Below the pieces are notes generated by a model, which saw nothing but the letters and a program-made list of their open reading frames with translations, did not search any database and had not been told where the DNA came from. A stretch of DNA of 64,000 bases from Colwellia sp. TT2012 (GTDB lineage: Bacteria; Pseudomonadota; Gammaproteobacteria; Enterobacterales; Alteromonadaceae): contig NZ_LJYX01000019.1 in the NCBI RefSeq assembly GCF_001440345.1, forward strand, positions 103,054-167,053. The letters are read 5' to 3'. The position numbers and the translations under genes are program-made. Of the stretch, positions 1 through 10,146 are shown piece after piece (within the stretch, counting starts at the first letter, position 1; each line of letters opens with the position of its first letter).

Positions 1-1983
1 GCTGGTATTGGTTAAGCTTAATTCGGCTACCGCTTCAATACGGCGTTCACTTGGATAAATATCAACTTTCGCATGTACTTTAGTAATGGTGGGAATAGCT
101 GCATTGAGCTCACTAACATACTTATGCTCATATGCCGCACGGTTATCATCTATATCATCGCTAATAACAAAGTCATTAAGTACACGGGTATTGTAGTGAA
201 TAACACTGCCTGCACCGATAAAAATAATTAAGCCTAGCGTAATAATGGCTTTGCCTGACGTTGATAAGTGATACGAAATATTTTTAATACGCGTTTTTAA
301 TGATTGCGCCGGACCTCGATGCCATAAGGCATAAGTTAAACAGGCGAAGACTAAGGTTAAACCGCTCCAATAAAACATATACCAATGATGACTGGTTAAA
401 AAGTGTCCGTAACCATTAATATCCGAATATAATACTGGCGGCGCACCGCCAAATTGAAACATATTATGACTAAATCCTAAACTGCTTAGCGTTATTGAAC
501 TGATTATAAATAATACAAATAACAACATACCAATATATTTATTTGGACTAATCACTTGTAAGAAAAAGGCCAAAACGGCGGTAAAAATAAAAGGCACTAA
601 ATTGATGTAACCTAAGCGCATAATATATTGCGATAACTCTATGTGTTGATGGCCTTGTAATAGCTGATTAACAACTGTAACCGAAATACCGCAGACATAA
701 AGCAAGGCTAAGACCAAACTAATGGCTATGATTTTCGATAGCCAAAAAGTAATATTATTTACCGGCATTGAATCAACAATATCACCCATGCCTGAATCTC
801 GTTCACGCCAAACAATTTCAGCACTGTAATAAGTCAGTACTATCATCATTAACATACCTGTCGAGCCAGCGATAACTTCAACCATGTTTTGTGTTAATGG
901 CCAGTTAGGCGTGCCATAGCTGCCTAAAGAGCTCATAAGTATTGAGATAAGCATAACCATAGTAATTAAGGCAAGTACGAAAAAAGGTGCGCTGAATACA
1001 ACTTGTTTGATTTCAAATAAAATACGTAAACGTAAATGTGCTGCGGTTTGAATACCCGAGCTTTTAGCGGTGATATTATTGTTTAATAACGCCGGGATTT
1101 TTTCATCTTGCATTAGCGCTTGCTGCGCTGCTTTTTTCTGTGCCTTTTTACTGAGTTTTTTTACTTTCGCGCTAGATAAACGTACCTTAGACCTAAAACC
1201 ACCAAAGACTGCCAGTATAAATACCGAAATAGCCAACCACAGTAAACGGTTTTCTAATAAGGTGCCGCTTAACTCAATGGTACTATTATTCTTATCAAAC
1301 AAGGTCCAATAACGCGTCATTTCACTAAAGGTGTTGAATGCAAAAGGATCAAGCAATGCGGCTATGGTACGGTATTCTGGGTCACTCAAAAGCTGCCCTG
1401 ACACAGAATAAAGAACAAATAGGCCTACAGCCGATAGGTAAACCGCCATCATAGAGCGAAACTTAAGGGCTACCGCATAAAAAAAGCACGACAAGACCAA
1501 TAAGGTCGGTAAAGACAGATAAAAATACGCACTAAAATAGTAACTTAGATTGGTAGCACCTAAACGCTCAGGATCAACCCAACCGACTAAACCGCCCAAT
1601 AAAGTTCCAATTAAAATACCTAAGGGTACAAAAGCAAAAACCGTGGCAACGACGGCAAAAGAGCCTAAAAATCGCCCTAATTGATAGCTCAGCGGATTTA
1701 TCGGTTTAGAATACAGTAACTCTGACATCTTGCTAGTGTCATTACGGGTTGCGGTGCTGGCAACAAAATTTACCACCAAAAACATGGCAAACAAGCCCAT
1801 GATCAATAAGGTTTGCGCAATAGCAAAAGGCCCATTATATAAAACATTACCACCGCCACCCAATTGAATATCGTCACTAATGGTGGCAAAAAAGGTCAGC
1901 AAGAAAAAAATTAAACTGGTGACATAAAAAGAGGGCTGTCGAGTAAAATAGCGCCATTCAAAGGCAAACATTTGCATTAACAT
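1..1983 (-). CDS. ABC transporter permease fused to an M1-type aminopeptidase domain (partial, C-terminus off window)
   Basis: Open for 661 codons from the ATG at 1983 to base 1, where it leaves the window. The visible part is a multi-span membrane protein: two sets of hydrophobic segments separated by a basic, Lys/Ala-rich linker (KKLSKKAQKKAAQQ, encoded near 1125-1170). The last visible residues (VHAKVDIYPSERRIEAVAE) look like the first strands of an M1 aminopeptidase N-terminal domain, so the full protein is probably the known permease/M1-peptidase fusion of about 1,200 residues. The start is supported by AAGGAA seven bases upstream. It lies 30 bp after the ABC ATPase gene and is surely co-transcribed with it. 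The zinc motif HEXXH cannot be checked because it lies outside the window. Substrate unknown. Confidence 0.8.
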   Translation of the reverse strand, partial: MLMQMFAFEWRYFTRQPSFYVTSLIFFLLTFFATISDDIQLGGGGNVLYNGPFAIAQTLLIMGLFAMFLVVNFVASTATRNDTSKMSELLYSKPINPLSYQLGRFLGSFAVVATVFAFVPLGILIGTLLGGLVGWVDPERLGATNLSYYFSAYFYLSLPTLLVLSCFFYAVALKFRSMMAVYLSAVGLFVLYSVSGQLLSDPEYRTIAALLDPFAFNTFSEMTRYWTLFDKNNSTIELSGTLLENRLLWLAISVFILAVFGGFRSKVRLSSAKVKKLSKKAQKKAAQQALMQDEKIPALLNNNITAKSSGIQTAAHLRLRILFEIKQVVFSAPFFVLALITMVMLISILMSSLGSYGTPNWPLTQNMVEVIAGSTGMLMMIVLTYYSAEIVWRERDSGMGDIVDSMPVNNITFWLSKIIAISLVLALLYVCGISVTVVNQLLQGHQHIELSQYIMRLGYINLVPFIFTAVLAFFLQVISPNKYIGMLLFVLFIISSITLSSLGFSHNMFQFGGAPPVLYSDINGYGHFLTSHHWYMFYWSGLTLVFACLTYALWHRGPAQSLKTRIKNISYHLSTSGKAIITLGLIIFIGAGSVIHYNTRVLNDFVISDDIDDNRAAYEHKYVSELNAAIPTITKVHAKVDIYPSERRIEAVAELSLTNTS

Positions 1984-2013
1984 AAGAAATTCCTTGTCAT
2001 TGGTTTGCTTGAA

Positions 2014-2934
2014 TTAAGCCACTTTTTTTTGTGCTGAAGTAGACTGAGTTGCAGTGGATTGATCTGAAGCACGATATTCATTTAACGTAGAAAAATAGAC
2101 ATCTTCTAAATTCACTGGCGCGGCTTCAAAACCAAAGGGAGCACTTTCGGCTATGACATGCACAATAGTTTGTCCGGCAAATAAACGTTTCGAGATCACG
2201 TTAAATTCTTGCTCAATAACGTTAAGCTCTGATTGAGCAATCGCTTTACGCCAGATTTGACCCTTGAGTTTATTGGTTAATTCGATGGGATTACCTTGTA
2301 GTACAATTTTCCCTGAGGCAAGTACCGCCATATTAGGGCAAAGTTCGGTAACATCCTCAACAATATGTGTTGATAATATAATGGCTTTTTCTTCACCTAA
2401 GGCGACTAATAAATTATGAAAACGATTACGCTCTTCTGGATCTAACCCCGCAGTAGGTTCATCAACAATTAATAAGTCAGGATCGCCAAGTAAGGCTTGG
2501 GCAATACCAAAACGCTGACGCATGCCACCAGAGAAACCACTAACGGCATTTTTTCTATGCTGGTATAAATTCGTTTGTGCTAATAAACCTTCCACCGCTT
2601 CTTTACGCTCTGCTTTATTTTTCAAACCTTTTAAAATAGCAAGATGGTCAAGTAATTCATAAGCACTGATACGAGGATAAACACCAAAATCTTGTGGCAA
2701 GTAACCCAAACGTTGTCGTAGTGCTTGTGGGTCTTTTAAAACATCAATACCATCAAAGGTAATACTGCCACTATCAGCATCTTGCAAAGTGGCAATGGTA
2801 CGCATTAATGACGATTTACCAGCACCATTAGGGCCTAATAAACCAAACATGCCTTTCGGGATTTCCAGCGTAATATTATCCATCGCTTTAACTCCATTAT
2901 CGTAAGTCTTGGATAAATTTTTTATTGTTAACAT
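2014..2934 (-). CDS. ABC transporter ATP-binding protein
   Basis: A 306-residue ABC ATPase with Walker A GPNGAGKS at residues 34-41, the ABC signature SGGMRQR, Walker B LLIVDEP and a switch His in STHIVED. The C-terminal 90 residues form the extension usual in export-type ATPases of the CcmA/NatA/DrrA class. A strong AAGGA ribosome site precedes the ATG. It is the first gene of a two-gene unit with the permease/peptidase fusion just downstream, so the pair should form one transporter in the inner membrane. The transported substrate cannot be read from sequence. Confidence 0.9.
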   Translation of the reverse strand: MLTIKNLSKTYDNGVKAMDNITLEIPKGMFGLLGPNGAGKSSLMRTIATLQDADSGSITFDGIDVLKDPQALRQRLGYLPQDFGVYPRISAYELLDHLAILKGLKNKAERKEAVEGLLAQTNLYQHRKNAVSGFSGGMRQRFGIAQALLGDPDLLIVDEPTAGLDPEERNRFHNLLVALGEEKAIILSTHIVEDVTELCPNMAVLASGKIVLQGNPIELTNKLKGQIWRKAIAQSELNVIEQEFNVISKRLFAGQTIVHVIAESAPFGFEAAPVNLEDVYFSTLNEYRASDQSTATQSTSAQKKVA

Positions 2935-3112
2935 TATTATTCCTTGCGTTAATTTTTATTTATTATTTTTTTGCCAATTTCGTTGTAGATAACTCAACAA
3001 AAAATTTGTAGGTTTAGCCTACTGCATTGTTAATATTATGTAAAATATAACTTGACCACTCACAGTAAGAGAATGTAATAAAACCGGCCTTACACCCTTT
3101 TTAAAAGAGCAA

Positions 3113-3160
3113 CAAAAAAGCCCGTAGTTATTAGCAATTTATGCTAATAACTACGGGCTT
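3113..3160 (-). terminator. Rho-independent terminator of lysS
   Basis: A perfect 18-bp stem (arms 3118-3135 and 3143-3160) with a 7-base loop. Read on the minus strand it is followed by a T run (A run at 3113-3117 on the plus strand). It sits 50 bp past the lysS stop. Confidence 0.9.
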
Positions 3161-3210
3161 CATCATGCTTATTTGACTACTTTCAAATAACGTTTTTATT
3201 CAAAACGTGT

Positions 3211-4788
3211 TTATTTCTCTGCTTCAGGACGCATATGTGGGAATAAAATCACGTCTTTAATGGTTGGTGAATCAGTGAACAACATCACTAAACGATCAAT
3301 ACCAATGCCTTCACCGGCCGTTGGTGGTAAACCGTATTCTAAGGCGGTGATGTAATCCGCATCATAATGCATAGCTTCATCATCGCCGGCATCTTTTTCT
3401 GCTACTTGTTTCTTAAAGCGAGCGGCTTGATCTTCAGCATCGTTAAGCTCTGAGAAGCCATTGGCTATTTCACGACCACCAACAAAGAATTCAAATCGGT
3501 CGGTAATAAATGAGTTGTTATCATTACGACGTGCTAAAGGTGAAACTTCCCACGGGTATTCGGTGATAAAGGTAGGTTGATCCAATAAGTGCTCTGCTAC
3601 TTCTTCAAAAATTTCACAGATATACTTGCCTGGTCCCCATAACTTAGCAGCCTCACCTTCTTTAACACCCACAGCTTTTGCCATGGCTTTAATCGCGGCA
3701 AAGTTATTTTCCGGGTCACGTAATGCGGCTTCATCAAGGTGCTCAGCTGCGCGATGCTCTTTACCGTATTTTAAAATGGCGTCGACCATAGATAAACGCA
3801 CAAATGGCTGGCCAAAATCGTAAAATTTCTCTTCGATCACTTCACCATCAGAATTTTTAACGGTATTACGAATCATCGTTGTACCCAGTACATCTTGGGC
3901 AACAGTACGTAACATTTCTTCGGTAAGGTTCATCATGTCATTGAAATCAGCATAAGCTTGGTAGAATTCAATCATGGTAAATTCTGGATTATGACGGGTT
4001 GAAATACCTTCATTACGGAAACTACGGTTAATTTCAAAGACACGTTCGAAACCGCCGACCACTAAACGTTTTAAGTTAAGCTCTGGCGCAATACGTAAGT
4101 ACATATCAAGATCAAAAGTATTATGATGGGTCATAAAAGGTTTAGCCGTTGCACCACCTGGTATGATTTGCAGCATAGGGGTTTCTACTTCCATAAAATC
4201 ACGTTCAACTAAAAACTGTCGAATTCCTGAAATAATTTTTGAACGCATTTTAAAGGTATTACGGGTCTCTTCATTGATGATCAAATCAATATAACGCTGA
4301 CGATATTTAGTTTCTTGATCTGACAAACCATGAAACTTTTCAGGTAATGGACGTAGTGATTTAGTCAACAATGAGTATTCATTCATATTCACGTAAAGAT
4401 CGCCTTTACCTGACTTATGCAAAATACCTCTAATACCAATAATGTCACCAATATCTAACGAGCCCCATTTAGCTCTTATTTCTTTCTGTACGGTTTTTTC
4501 AGCATAACCTTGAATACGGCCTGACCCGTCTTGTATCACTAAAAAGGGTCCACGTTTTGCCATAACACGGCCAGCAATAGCATAAGTAAGCTGTAGTTCT
4601 TCAAGTTCTTCTTTGGTTTTTTCACCATGTTCAGCTTGAATATCAGCGGCTAAATGTTCACGATTAAAATCGTTAGGAAAACCATTCGCGGAACAATTAG
4701 AGCGAATCTTCTCAAGCTTTACACGACGCTCAGCAATCAGTTTATTTTCATCTTGTGCTACAGGTGTACTTTTAGCTTTATCTGTCAT
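3211..4788 (-). CDS. lysS: Lysyl-tRNA synthetase, class II
   Basis: A 525-residue class II lysyl-tRNA synthetase that charges tRNA-Lys in the cytoplasm. The N-terminal OB-fold anticodon-binding domain (about residues 65-165) is followed by the catalytic core, with motif 2 around [16 protein letters not shown] and motif 3 [10 protein letters not shown] near the C-terminus. Length is close to the E. coli enzyme (505). The gene lies downstream of prfB, as in E. coli, but here 293 bp of repeated sequence separate the two, so lysS may have its own promoter. A strong terminator follows. Confidence 0.97.
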   Translation of the reverse strand: MTDKAKSTPVAQDENKLIAERRVKLEKIRSNCSANGFPNDFNREHLAADIQAEHGEKTKEELEELQLTYAIAGRVMAKRGPFLVIQDGSGRIQGYAEKTVQKEIRAKWGSLDIGDIIGIRGILHKSGKGDLYVNMNEYSLLTKSLRPLPEKFHGLSDQETKYRQRYIDLIINEETRNTFKMRSKIISGIRQFLVERDFMEVETPMLQIIPGGATAKPFMTHHNTFDLDMYLRIAPELNLKRLVVGGFERVFEINRSFRNEGISTRHNPEFTMIEFYQAYADFNDMMNLTEEMLRTVAQDVLGTTMIRNTVKNSDGEVIEEKFYDFGQPFVRLSMVDAILKYGKEHRAAEHLDEAALRDPENNFAAIKAMAKAVGVKEGEAAKLWGPGKYICEIFEEVAEHLLDQPTFITEYPWEVSPLARRNDNNSFITDRFEFFVGGREIANGFSELNDAEDQAARFKKQVAEKDAGDDEAMHYDADYITALEYGLPPTAGEGIGIDRLVMLFTDSPTIKDVILFPHMRPEAEK

Positions 4789-4865
4789 GTTAGTTTCTCA
4801 ACGTTATCTTTAATTTGATCAATTTAATTAATTATTTGTGGTTAGCTTTTATTTTTAGCTTAATG

Positions 4866-5144
4866 CTACAATCCAGACTTTAAGCTGGCTGCTAAAAACT
4901 TATCAATATCACCGTCTAGCACGGCTTGTTTGGTTCATTCTGCTTCTGTTTTCAATATCTGGGAAAACCGTTGCTACAAACCAGACTTTAAGCTGGCTTC
5001 TAAAAACTTATCAATATCACCGTCTAGCACGGCTTGTTTGGTTCATTCTGCTTCTGTTTTCAATATCCGGGAAAACCGTTGCTACAAACCAGACTTTAAG
5101 CTGGCTTCTAAAAACTTATCAATATCACCGTCTAGCACGGCTTG
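4866..5144. repeat. Tandem 108-bp repeat made from the 3' end of prfB
   Basis: Units begin at 4866, 4974 and 5082, exactly 108 bp apart. The unit at 5082 is the real prfB tail and matches only for its first 63 bp. The other two carry the same 63 bp (the last 20 codons plus stop, read on the minus strand) and a 45-bp spacer absent from prfB proper. Units 1 and 2 differ at three positions, one of them changing a Glu codon to Ala in unit 1 and one being synonymous. All units are in the same reading frame but are closed by the TAG of each tail and by a TGA in the spacer, so they are not expected to add protein. Confidence 0.9.
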
Positions 5145-6180
5145 AGTATTTCTATTCTCAACGCCAGTGCGTAAATCTTTAATGCGGCTATCATCTAAAA
5201 CATAAGAGCGAATTTGGCTGCCCCAGCCGATATCTGACTTGCCATCTTCAAGCACTTGTTTGTCGGCATTTTGTTTTTGTATTTCAATTTCATACAGCTT
5301 GGCTTTTAATAGCTTCATCGCTGTTGCACGGTTTTTGTGTTGCGAACGATCACTTTGACATTGTACTACTGCACCGGATGGAATGTGCGTTATGCGAATC
5401 GCTGAGTCAGTTTTATTAACATGTTGGCCTCCTGCGCCCGAAGCACGATAAGTATCAACACGAATATCAGCAGGATTAATCTCAATTTCAATGCTGTCGT
5501 CAATTTCAGGGTAAATAAATGCTGAGGCAAATGAGGTATGACGACGACCAGAGGAATCAAACGGTGATTTTCGTACCAGTCGATGTACACCTGTTTCAGT
5601 GCGCAGCCAACCATAAGCATATTCACCGGTGTACTTAATAGTACAACCTTTAATGCCGGCAACATCACCGTCAGTAACTTCTACAACTTCTGTTTTATAG
5701 CCGTGTGCATCACCCCAACGTAGATACATGCGCATCAGCATTTCGGCCCAATCTTGCGCTTCAGTGCCACCCGAGCCAGATTGAATATCTAAATAACAAT
5801 TATTTATGTCTTGCTCGCCCGAAAACATCCGGCGAAATTCTAATTTAGCCAAAATGGCATCTAAAGCATCGGCTTCAGTAATAGCTTCATCAAAGGTTTC
5901 TTGATCTTTTTCTTCCACCGCTAATTCAACTAAGTCGGCAATATCTTCACAACCAGTTTCAAGTTCTACTATGGTATTAACGACTTCTTCTAAGGCGCTA
6001 CGTTCTTTACCAAGGGCTTGAGCCCGCTCAGGTTCATTCCAAACTTCAGGCTGCTCTAACTCTCGACTTACTTCAATTAAACGCTCAGCTTTAACATCGT
6101 AGTCAAAGGTACCCCCGAAGCGAATTAGCGCGGGCACGGATTTCTTTTAATTTAGTGAGTATTGGGTTTGTTTCAAACAT
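5082..6180 (-). CDS. prfB: Peptide chain release factor 2, with programmed +1 frameshift
   Basis: Release factor 2 recognises UGA/UAA and triggers peptide release. The true start is the ATG at 6180: a short frame ([11 protein letters not shown]...) runs 25 codons to an in-frame TGA at 6105-6103, and a +1 shift there joins it to the long frame. The joined product is 365 residues, the same length as E. coli RF2. Visible motifs are the tripeptide SPF that reads the stop codon (residues in [14 protein letters not shown]) and the GGQ loop ([15 protein letters not shown]). It lies upstream of lysS as in E. coli. Its 3' end is repeated twice more downstream. A reading frame that starts at 6137 instead would give a wrong N-terminus. 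Confidence 0.95.
6102..6120 (-). promoter_or_regulatory. RF2 autoregulatory +1 frameshift site
   Basis: Minus-strand sequence CTTCGGGGGTACCTTTGAC: an internal Shine-Dalgarno-like GGGGG, three bases, then the slippery CUU followed by UGA C. This is the known RF2 arrangement: low RF2 makes the ribosome pause at UGA and slip forward. E. coli has AGGGGGT at the same place; here the first base is C, which leaves the G run intact. Confidence 0.95.
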
Positions 6181-6379
6181 AAATCTTCAAACATAAATTT
6201 AATGTGTAGTCTTTGACGGCATTGAACAGCAAAAGACAAATAGTCGCGCATTGTAACGTAAATAAGGGGGTAAATATACGGCTAACAAGTCCGCTATGTT
6301 ACTTTTATCGTTACTATTTATAGCTATTTTTTATAACAACTTTGCTAATCACCCGTCATAATTACTTAGTAAGATAAGA

Positions 6380-7087
6380 TTATTGAGGCTTTGCTTTGTT
6401 TAAGACTAAAAATATCGCCGATGCTAATCCCGCCGAAGCAAAGACCATACACATCACCATAATTTGATAGCGCGCGGCGATAAAAGGCGAGACGCCAGCA
6501 AGGATTTGCCCCGTCATCATGCCGGGTAAAGAAACAATACCGACGGCAAATAAGGCATTAACATTAGGGATCATCGACGCTTTAAAGGCAATATTACGTG
6601 ACTTTTGATAAGGTTCACCACGGTTAAGTTCAGCATAAAAACGCTCGCCACATAAACTGACGCTATTCATGCCATTGGCAAACACCATGCCAGCCAATGG
6701 CACTAAGGTTTTCGCTTGATGCCAAGGCTCTAAGTTCAACACTCCTTGCGTAATAACGAATAAAACAATAAAGCTACTGATAAAAATGGCCAAAAATGCA
6801 CTGCTAAACAGGGATTTTTTCGGTGACTCTATATTATTTAAGGCTATGTAAGTTGAAAATAGCACCATCACTAGCAGTAAGGAGCCAATAATCCAGGCAT
6901 TGTCGCTGGCAAATAGATAACTTAAGACATAACCCACTAACAATAACTGCACTAACATACGTACTAGCGCATGCAAGGTCCGCTTTTGTGGCAATGACCA
7001 GCGAGCTAAAATAAGCAGTACCAGTACCACCGGAATAAAAGCGATGGCAAGTTTAGTGAGTGGAATAGTGACCAGTGCTTGCTCCAT
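6380..7087 (-). CDS. FetB/YbbM-family (UPF0014) ABC permease, orphan
   Basis: A 235-residue membrane protein with about six to seven predicted spans and the family's conserved patches (GMNSVSLCGERFYAEL, SLPGMMTGQILAGVSP). In E. coli the FetB permease works with the ATPase FetA in iron export and oxidative-stress resistance. No fetA-like ATPase is present nearby; the gene sits alone between recJ and prfB, 42 bp after the recJ stop, and may be carried on the recJ transcript. Function by family only; its ATPase partner must be encoded elsewhere if it works like FetAB. Confidence 0.8.
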   Translation of the reverse strand: MEQALVTIPLTKLAIAFIPVVLVLLILARWSLPQKRTLHALVRMLVQLLLVGYVLSYLFASDNAWIIGSLLLVMVLFSTYIALNNIESPKKSLFSSAFLAIFISSFIVLFVITQGVLNLEPWHQAKTLVPLAGMVFANGMNSVSLCGERFYAELNRGEPYQKSRNIAFKASMIPNVNALFAVGIVSLPGMMTGQILAGVSPFIAARYQIMVMCMVFASAGLASAIFLVLNKAKPQ

Positions 7088-7129
7088 AGTTATGTCCTTA
7101 GTAAATCCTTAATTAGCTATAAATTAATA

Positions 7130-8917
7130 TTAAACGACCCGAATATCTTCAATCATCAACTGCACGGTACGTTTACCTCTGAATTCATTCACATCCAGAC
7201 GGTAAGCAAGGTGAACTTGTTTCGCTTGGGCATTTGGCCAAGCTTTAACATCAACATTAAAAGCTATGCCATCAAAGACTTGTTTACCTTGAACCGTGTC
7301 TTTTTGTACCACAATTTTCAAATGTTTTTCCCCCACAATTCGCTGCTGCACTATGGTGAAGGTATCATCAAATAAAGGCTCAGGAAAATTTTGTCCCCAA
7401 GGACCGGCTTCTCGTAATTGCTCGGCAAATTCAAGGGTAAGCAGATCAGCACTTAATTCACCATCGGAAAGGATGATGCTCGCTAAGTCTTCAGGTTTTA
7501 GCCATTTTTCAGCCAATTCATTAAATTGTTGTTTGAATTGAGTAAAGTCTTTTTGCTTAATCGATAAACCAGCCGCCATGGCATGACCACCAAACTTAAG
7601 AATTAATCCCGGATTTTGGCTATCAATATGCTCGAGTAAATCACGTATATGTAAGCCAGGAATTGATCGCGCCGAGCCTTTAATTTCAGCATTGTCACCC
7701 TGCTCGCTATCATCGCTGGCATTAGCAAAAATAATACACGGGCGGTGACATTTTTCTTTTAGTCGCCCGGCGACAATACCAATAACCCCTTGGTGCCAAT
7801 CTTTTTGATATAAGGCTATAGCAAAAGGTAGCGGCTTATCTTCACTTTCTTGATTGAGACCGCCAACTAAGTCAACTGAGTTCATCACTCGCTCTGCTTC
7901 AACTTGCATGCCCTGTTCTATTTCTCGACGGGTTTTATTTAACTCATCAAGCTCTGCCGCCATTACGCGAGCAGTCGATAAGTCAGTAGCCAGTAAGCAA
8001 TTGATACCATAAGACATATCATCTAACCGTCCTGCCGCATTTATTCTTGGAGCTATGGCAAAGCCAAAGTCACTGGCAACTAGCCTTTGCTGGTTCTTAT
8101 TGGCTATTTCTATCAATGCTTGAATGCCAGGCCGTGTTTGGCCCGCGCGAATACGTTTTAAACCTTGGGCAACTAAAATACGATTATTAGCATCAAGTGA
8201 CACCACATCGGCCACGGTCCCTAAAGCAACCAGATCCAATAACTGAGCAATGTTAGGCTCAGCAATACCTTGCTCAGAAAAATAGTTACGTTCTCGACAA
8301 TACTTTCTTAACCCTAACATTAAGTAAAAGGCGACACCGACGCCGGCAAGGGCTTTACTGGGGAAATTACAACCCACTTGATTCGGATTCACAATGGCAT
8401 CGGCAATAGGTAACGTATGCCCAGGTAAATGATGGTCAGTAACAATCACTTGCATGCCAAGATCTTTAGCGCGTTTAACACCGGCAATACAGCTAATGCC
8501 GTTATCGACGGTAATTATCATTTGTGCTTGCTGTTTTGCGGCGATATCAACTATTTCAGGAGTTAAGCCATAACCATATTCGAATCGATTTGGCACAATA
8601 AAATCATGATGGGTACTACCAAACAGACTAAGCGCTACCATCATTAAGGCGGTACTGGTAGCACCATCGGCATCAAAATCACCAACAATAACAATACGTG
8701 TTTTACTTAATAGCGCTTGATGTAATAATTGGCAGGCTTTGTCCATGCCCATCAGCGCGGTGTCATCCGCCATACCTTGTAAACGAGCAACATTAAGTTC
8801 AAGTTCTTGTGCAGACTTCATGCCTCGGCTGGCATAAATTTGTTTTATGATTTCAGGTAAAGTATCTGGCAAATGAGCAGTGGCGACCTGTGCTCGGCGA
8901 ATAATTTTTTTACTCAT
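7130..8917 (-). CDS. recJ: Single-stranded-DNA-specific exonuclease RecJ
   Basis: A 595-residue 5'-3' ssDNA exonuclease acting in recombination, mismatch and base-excision repair. The DHH phosphoesterase motifs are visible: DFDADGATS, VDNGIS and TDHHLPG in the N-terminal half, and GGHAMAAG of the DHHA1 domain near residue 470. The C-terminal OB-like domain follows. It lies downstream of dsbC as in E. coli, although a terminator-like hairpin separates them. Confidence 0.97.
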   Translation of the reverse strand: MSKKIIRRAQVATAHLPDTLPEIIKQIYASRGMKSAQELELNVARLQGMADDTALMGMDKACQLLHQALLSKTRIVIVGDFDADGATSTALMMVALSLFGSTHHDFIVPNRFEYGYGLTPEIVDIAAKQQAQMIITVDNGISCIAGVKRAKDLGMQVIVTDHHLPGHTLPIADAIVNPNQVGCNFPSKALAGVGVAFYLMLGLRKYCRERNYFSEQGIAEPNIAQLLDLVALGTVADVVSLDANNRILVAQGLKRIRAGQTRPGIQALIEIANKNQQRLVASDFGFAIAPRINAAGRLDDMSYGINCLLATDLSTARVMAAELDELNKTRREIEQGMQVEAERVMNSVDLVGGLNQESEDKPLPFAIALYQKDWHQGVIGIVAGRLKEKCHRPCIIFANASDDSEQGDNAEIKGSARSIPGLHIRDLLEHIDSQNPGLILKFGGHAMAAGLSIKQKDFTQFKQQFNELAEKWLKPEDLASIILSDGELSADLLTLEFAEQLREAGPWGQNFPEPLFDDTFTIVQQRIVGEKHLKIVVQKDTVQGKQVFDGIAFNVDVKAWPNAQAKQVHLAYRLDVNEFRGKRTVQLMIEDIRVV

Positions 8918-8986
8918 GCTATTCGGTCTCGGTTATTCTCATGATGGTTTCAATGACAAGAAACGCTTATGACATATTTTTAACAT

Positions 8987-9022
8987 AAAAAAAGTACTTA
9001 CTGATAATCAACAAGTACTTTT
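8987..9022 (-). terminator. Terminator between dsbC and recJ
   Basis: A 10-bp stem (AAAAGTACTT at 8990-8999 and AAGTACTTTT at 9013-9022), with a T tract on the minus strand. It lies 34 bp past the dsbC stop and would end or attenuate dsbC transcription before recJ. Confidence 0.65.
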
Positions 9023-9055
9023 AAAGGACAATTTACTGGCGCATTGAAAAATGAA

Positions 9056-9850
9056 TTAAGTATTTTTCAATAACTCTTCTAATTGTGCTGGCGGTTGGTA
9101 ACCTGGAATCATCATACCATTTGATAAGATAATTGCCGGCGTGCCGTTAACACCAATTTGACGACCAAAATCGTACTGCGCTTCAATAGGCGCTTCACAA
9201 ATGCGATAAGCAATACCACTACCTGATTTAGCTTTGGTTAGTGCTTGGGCGGTATCTTCACTACACCACACTGAGCGTAAATCTTTAAAGCCTTGACTGA
9301 GATTTCCCGCGCGGTCTTTAATACCTGAACGTGGATAAGCTAAATAGCGAAAGGTTATGCCCCGTGCATTGTAATCTGCCATTTGCGCATGCATTTTTCG
9401 ACAATAGCCACAAGTAATATCGGTAAACACTGTCACCACATATTTTTCATTTTCTGCTTTATAAACAATCATGTCGTCTTTAAATTTTTCGATACCTTCA
9501 AGACGAATTTTCGCCAAACTCTCTTCGGCTAAGTCTTTCACTTCATTGCCTAAGCTATATATTTTACCTTGAATGAAATAATCACCGTTATAGCTCGCAT
9601 AATACAAGCCTTGATTAGTAACAAGCATAGCGATACCTGGTACCGGTGTTTTTTCAACTTTAACAACGGTTAAGCCTAAAGAGCTGTTAATTTTTGCCTT
9701 TAAAGCTTCAACATCAAGCACACTTGGGTCAATTGCCGGCTTGGCTAATATTTCCGGTACATTCGCTTGCGCGGCAGCATGGCCGCTGGGGACAAATAAA
9801 GCCAAGGTAAGCGTAGTCAGTACTGCGCTAAAAAAGAACGTTTTATACAT
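9056..9850 (-). CDS. dsbC: Periplasmic thiol:disulfide isomerase DsbC
   Basis: A 264-residue secreted protein with a signal peptide (hydrophobic residues 5-22, cleavage expected after GHA). The N-terminal dimerisation region is followed by a thioredoxin fold with active site CGYC (in TDITCGYCRKMH) and a cis-proline loop NGTPAI. DsbC rearranges wrong disulfides in the periplasm and is kept reduced by DsbD. Neighbours recJ and fldB are as in E. coli, but xerD, which there lies just upstream, is missing. The next gene upstream is the divergent fldB. Confidence 0.95.
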   Translation of the reverse strand: MYKTFFFSAVLTTLTLALFVPSGHAAAQANVPEILAKPAIDPSVLDVEALKAKINSSLGLTVVKVEKTPVPGIAMLVTNQGLYYASYNGDYFIQGKIYSLGNEVKDLAEESLAKIRLEGIEKFKDDMIVYKAENEKYVVTVFTDITCGYCRKMHAQMADYNARGITFRYLAYPRSGIKDRAGNLSQGFKDLRSVWCSEDTAQALTKAKSGSGIAYRICEAPIEAQYDFGRQIGVNGTPAIILSNGMMIPGYQPPAQLEELLKNT

Positions 9851-10146
9851 AATGATTCCTAAAAATTCCTAACAAACTTCTAATGAGCTTTGAATAACTT
9901 CTATAAAGTAATGGCAATAAAGCTATAAAAACAAGCCTAACATACCTGCTCATTGGAATAGACCTAATTTTAAGCAAAGAAATTACAGCCATAGGACTTT
10001 ATTTGCAACTTAAAATAGCGAGTATAGTGAATTAACTGGTAAACAAAGATAAATGTTTTTGCTAAAATCCCAGTGAAATGGCTCTATGTTCCTGAACATC
10101 TATCTTGAAATAGAGCGGATATATAATAAAATTTGGAAATAGCAAA

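Noticed and set aside
1070..1312. 80-codon plus-strand frame
   Set aside because: Shadow of the permease/peptidase gene on the other strand.
4930..5145. 71-codon plus-strand frame with an internal repeat
   Set aside because: It is the reverse shadow of the prfB tail repeats.
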